A stretch of DNA of 64,000 bases from Candidatus Heimdallarchaeota archaeon. GTDB lineage: Archaea; Asgardarchaeota; Heimdallarchaeia; Heimdallarchaeales; Kariarchaeaceae. A program made the translations under genes and the position numbers. Shown here piece after piece: positions 62,789 through 64,000 of the stretch; position 1 is the stretch's first letter; the number at the start of each line of letters is the position of its first letter. Where the stretch lies: contig JADCLS010000005.1 of the NCBI GenBank assembly GCA_026702845.1, forward strand, positions 124,001 to 188,000, read 5' to 3'. The notes beneath the pieces were generated by a model. That model searched no databases. It saw only the letters and a list, made by a program, of their open reading frames with translations, and was not told the origin of the DNA.

Positions 62789-62806
62789 CCCATATGTACT
62801 TATGGG
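62789..62806 (+). promoter_or_regulatory. Inverted repeat over the start codon of the second RHH gene
   Basis: CCCATA-TGTACT-TATGGG; the right arm contains the ATG at 62802. It is a likely operator for self-repression, parallel to the dyads at 44359-44392 and 45819-45837. Confidence 0.6.
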
Positions 62807-63149
62807 TACAATAAAAGTTGTCCTACCTGATGAGCTGGAACGCAATCTACGAGCACATATTTCACAGACCAAGGGGTTCTACAAAGGTGCTCTCTCTGAT
62901 TCTATTGTGGAGGCGATCACAATGTGGATAACACATCCTGCCCAACCTCTGCAATCTCCAGATTTGTTCAGACAGCAATATCCTGGAAAATACCTCGGTA
63001 TCCATAACAATGAGGTACTTCTCATATCCGATACTATCGAGGATCTATTCAGGCAAGTAGCATCAACGGATAAAAAGGTGTATGTTATTCATCCTGCAAT
63101 GGATCAGAAGAAGGTGAGACTAGGGTGGAGATCCACGGTAGCAACGTAA
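62802..63149 (+). CDS. Ribbon-helix-helix/DUF5678-like protein, second copy of the module
   Basis: 115 residues from ATG 62802 (MGTIKVVLPDELERNLRAHI). The N-terminus has the strand IKVVLPDEL and two helices (ERNLRAHISQTKG and SDSIVEAITMWI), as in RHH proteins. Residues 58-85 have the DUF5678 form YPGKYLGIHNNEVLLISDTI. The end, KKVRLGWRSTVAT, shares VRLG-x-R with the protein at 44395. The next gene overlaps it by 25 nt. It probably represses its own promoter through the dyad at 62789. Confidence 0.72.
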   Translation: MGTIKVVLPDELERNLRAHISQTKGFYKGALSDSIVEAITMWITHPAQPLQSPDLFRQQYPGKYLGIHNNEVLLISDTIEDLFRQVASTDKKVYVIHPAMDQKKVRLGWRSTVAT

Positions 63150-63526
63150 TCCAACAGGAATTTGATGAATATCCTGTCATCAGGGCAAGTCTATTACTAC
63201 CAGACAATACCTGGTCCCCAGAGATTGAGTTCATTGTGGATACTGGATTCACCGGAGATGTGATACTGAGTAACAAACTCATGCCCATCTGGCAATCAGC
63301 TGTTGAAGTTCATCCTGAGCTGTCTGAGATTGGAGAGAGTATTACTGGTGAAACCTTCAAGTTGACTTCAGTCTATTCCAAAATTCTTTTAGACAAGCAA
63401 TCATTCAATATCACCATGTCATCTCATGCAGCAGTAGGTGATAATTTGATAGGTTGGAATCTTCTTAGGAGGTTTACAACACTGCTTGAAGAATCCAAAA
63501 TATCATTGTTTATTGGATCTGGATGA
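63125..63526 (+). CDS. Retropepsin-like clan AA aspartic protease, second copy
   Basis: 133 residues from GTG 63125, overlapping the RHH gene by 25 nt. The catalytic Asp-Thr-Gly is in EFIVDTGFTGDVILSN. GESITGETFKL matches the paralogue at 44772, and DNLIGWNLLRRF is the conserved second-half string (IGRSFL in the other). It is soluble and, as a monomer fold, needs to dimerise. The pairing with RHH-DUF5678 is repeated, so the association is not chance in this genome. Confidence 0.8.
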   Translation: MEIHGSNVIQQEFDEYPVIRASLLLPDNTWSPEIEFIVDTGFTGDVILSNKLMPIWQSAVEVHPELSEIGESITGETFKLTSVYSKILLDKQSFNITMSSHAAVGDNLIGWNLLRRFTTLLEESKISLFIGSG

Positions 63527-63547
63527 TTCGGCAAAATTCAATACTAT

Positions 63548-64000
63548 TCAGCAGGTATCTGGAAATTTCTTGCATTGATACATATTCTGAAGTATAAACA
63601 GGGCGATAATCGTTAATATTGTTCCTATTACCTGATAACTAATCGCCTTGGCCGTATCATGAGGATCATTAGTTGCTGATTTAATCAGATATAGTCCTAT
63701 CGCACCCATCATCATTACAGTTCCAGCTACAATTCCCTCTATGAGAAATTGTTTATCCTCATCAGGATAGATGAGGATTGGTTTATTTTCAACTCCTCCA
63801 CCAAAAGCAAGTGGATCCTCAACTAAATTGTATACTCCACCAATATATATGTAAAAAATGCTTGCATACAGTATCATAGTGATCAAACTTGATGGATATT
63901 GAGTGGGAAAACTAACCTGCAATTTCTTAAAGGAAAAATTCGGTCTTATCACTCCGGGTATGGCTACCCAGGGTATATTATGAACTTCAGTATCATTGTC
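63548..64000 (-). CDS. OSTC-like oligosaccharyltransferase subunit, 5' end cut by window edge
   Basis: At least 134 residues; the frame stays open to the right edge and the true start is probably beyond it, since the family N-terminus (HNIPWVAIPGVIRPNFSFKK) continues upstream of GTG 63952. The pattern matches eukaryotic OSTC as I know it: PTQYPSSLITMILYASIFYI (first helix), GGVYNLVEDPLAFG, then DKQFLIEGIVAGTVMMMGAI (second helix with the EG...MG core) and a third helix, ending QNMYQCKKFPDTC. It should sit in the membrane with an STT3-type glycosyltransferase for N-glycosylation, in line with the many sequons in secreted proteins here. It is a eukaryotic-signature protein. Confidence 0.75.
   Translation of the reverse strand, partial: DNDTEVHNIPWVAIPGVIRPNFSFKKLQVSFPTQYPSSLITMILYASIFYIYIGGVYNLVEDPLAFGGGVENKPILIYPDEDKQFLIEGIVAGTVMMMGAIGLYLIKSATNDPHDTAKAISYQVIGTILTIIALFILQNMYQCKKFPDTC

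Overview
The window reads as chromosomal DNA of an AT-rich archaeon, most likely an Asgard archaeon. The archaeal signs are a family B DNA polymerase with all six exo/pol motifs, a HerA-NurA end-processing locus, TATA boxes centred about 26 nt upstream of start codons (leaderless-type promoters), and many secreted proteins anchored by one C-terminal membrane helix behind a Ser/Thr-rich stalk. The Asgard signs are an apparent homologue of the eukaryotic oligosaccharyltransferase subunit OSTC at the right edge and a membrane-bound C4HC3 (RING/PHD-like) zinc finger protein at 24.95 kb. No rRNA, tRNA, CRISPR array or intact transposase was seen.

1-43 kb looks like ordinary chromosome: short transcription units on both strands. 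It is rich in hydrolases: a secreted S8 subtilase (cut by the left edge), two M1-like secreted metallopeptidases, an M24 aminopeptidase P-like enzyme, a DUF885 protein, a prolyl oligopeptidase and an amidohydrolase, plus an S41-like protein further right. This suggests a peptide-using lifestyle (inference). Other genes are two aldo/keto reductases, an SDR, a class V aminotransferase, an ADP-ribosylglycohydrolase next to a DNA methyltransferase, a PAS-GAF sensor, DNA polymerase B, a TerB-like protein with a string of microproteins, a GNAT fused to a very large beta-rich region, and several membrane proteins of unknown function.

44-63.5 kb looks accessory. It holds two copies of a two-gene module (ribbon-helix-helix plus DUF5678-like protein, then a retropepsin-like aspartic protease), each with an inverted repeat at its start; a divergent PIN/UPF0175 toxin-antitoxin-like pair with an inverted repeat at its start; a set of secreted membrane-anchored proteins; a gene-free, extremely AT-rich block of about 1.8 kb; and a ribbon-helix-helix regulator with unusually high GC content. 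A 10-bp motif, TGACGTTACA, occurs in about eleven exact or near copies, all in four non-coding stretches: before the regulator and before three units encoding secreted proteins. I read this as a local regulon. A 20-bp perfect inverted repeat 5.5 kb apart (46.2 and 51.7 kb) hints at an old mobile element.

Two genes here, the NurA-like nuclease and the secreted protein at 47.04 kb, are each interrupted by one in-frame TGA with the same frame open on both sides. TGA is an ordinary stop elsewhere in the window, so nonsense mutation or a natural split is more likely than recoding.
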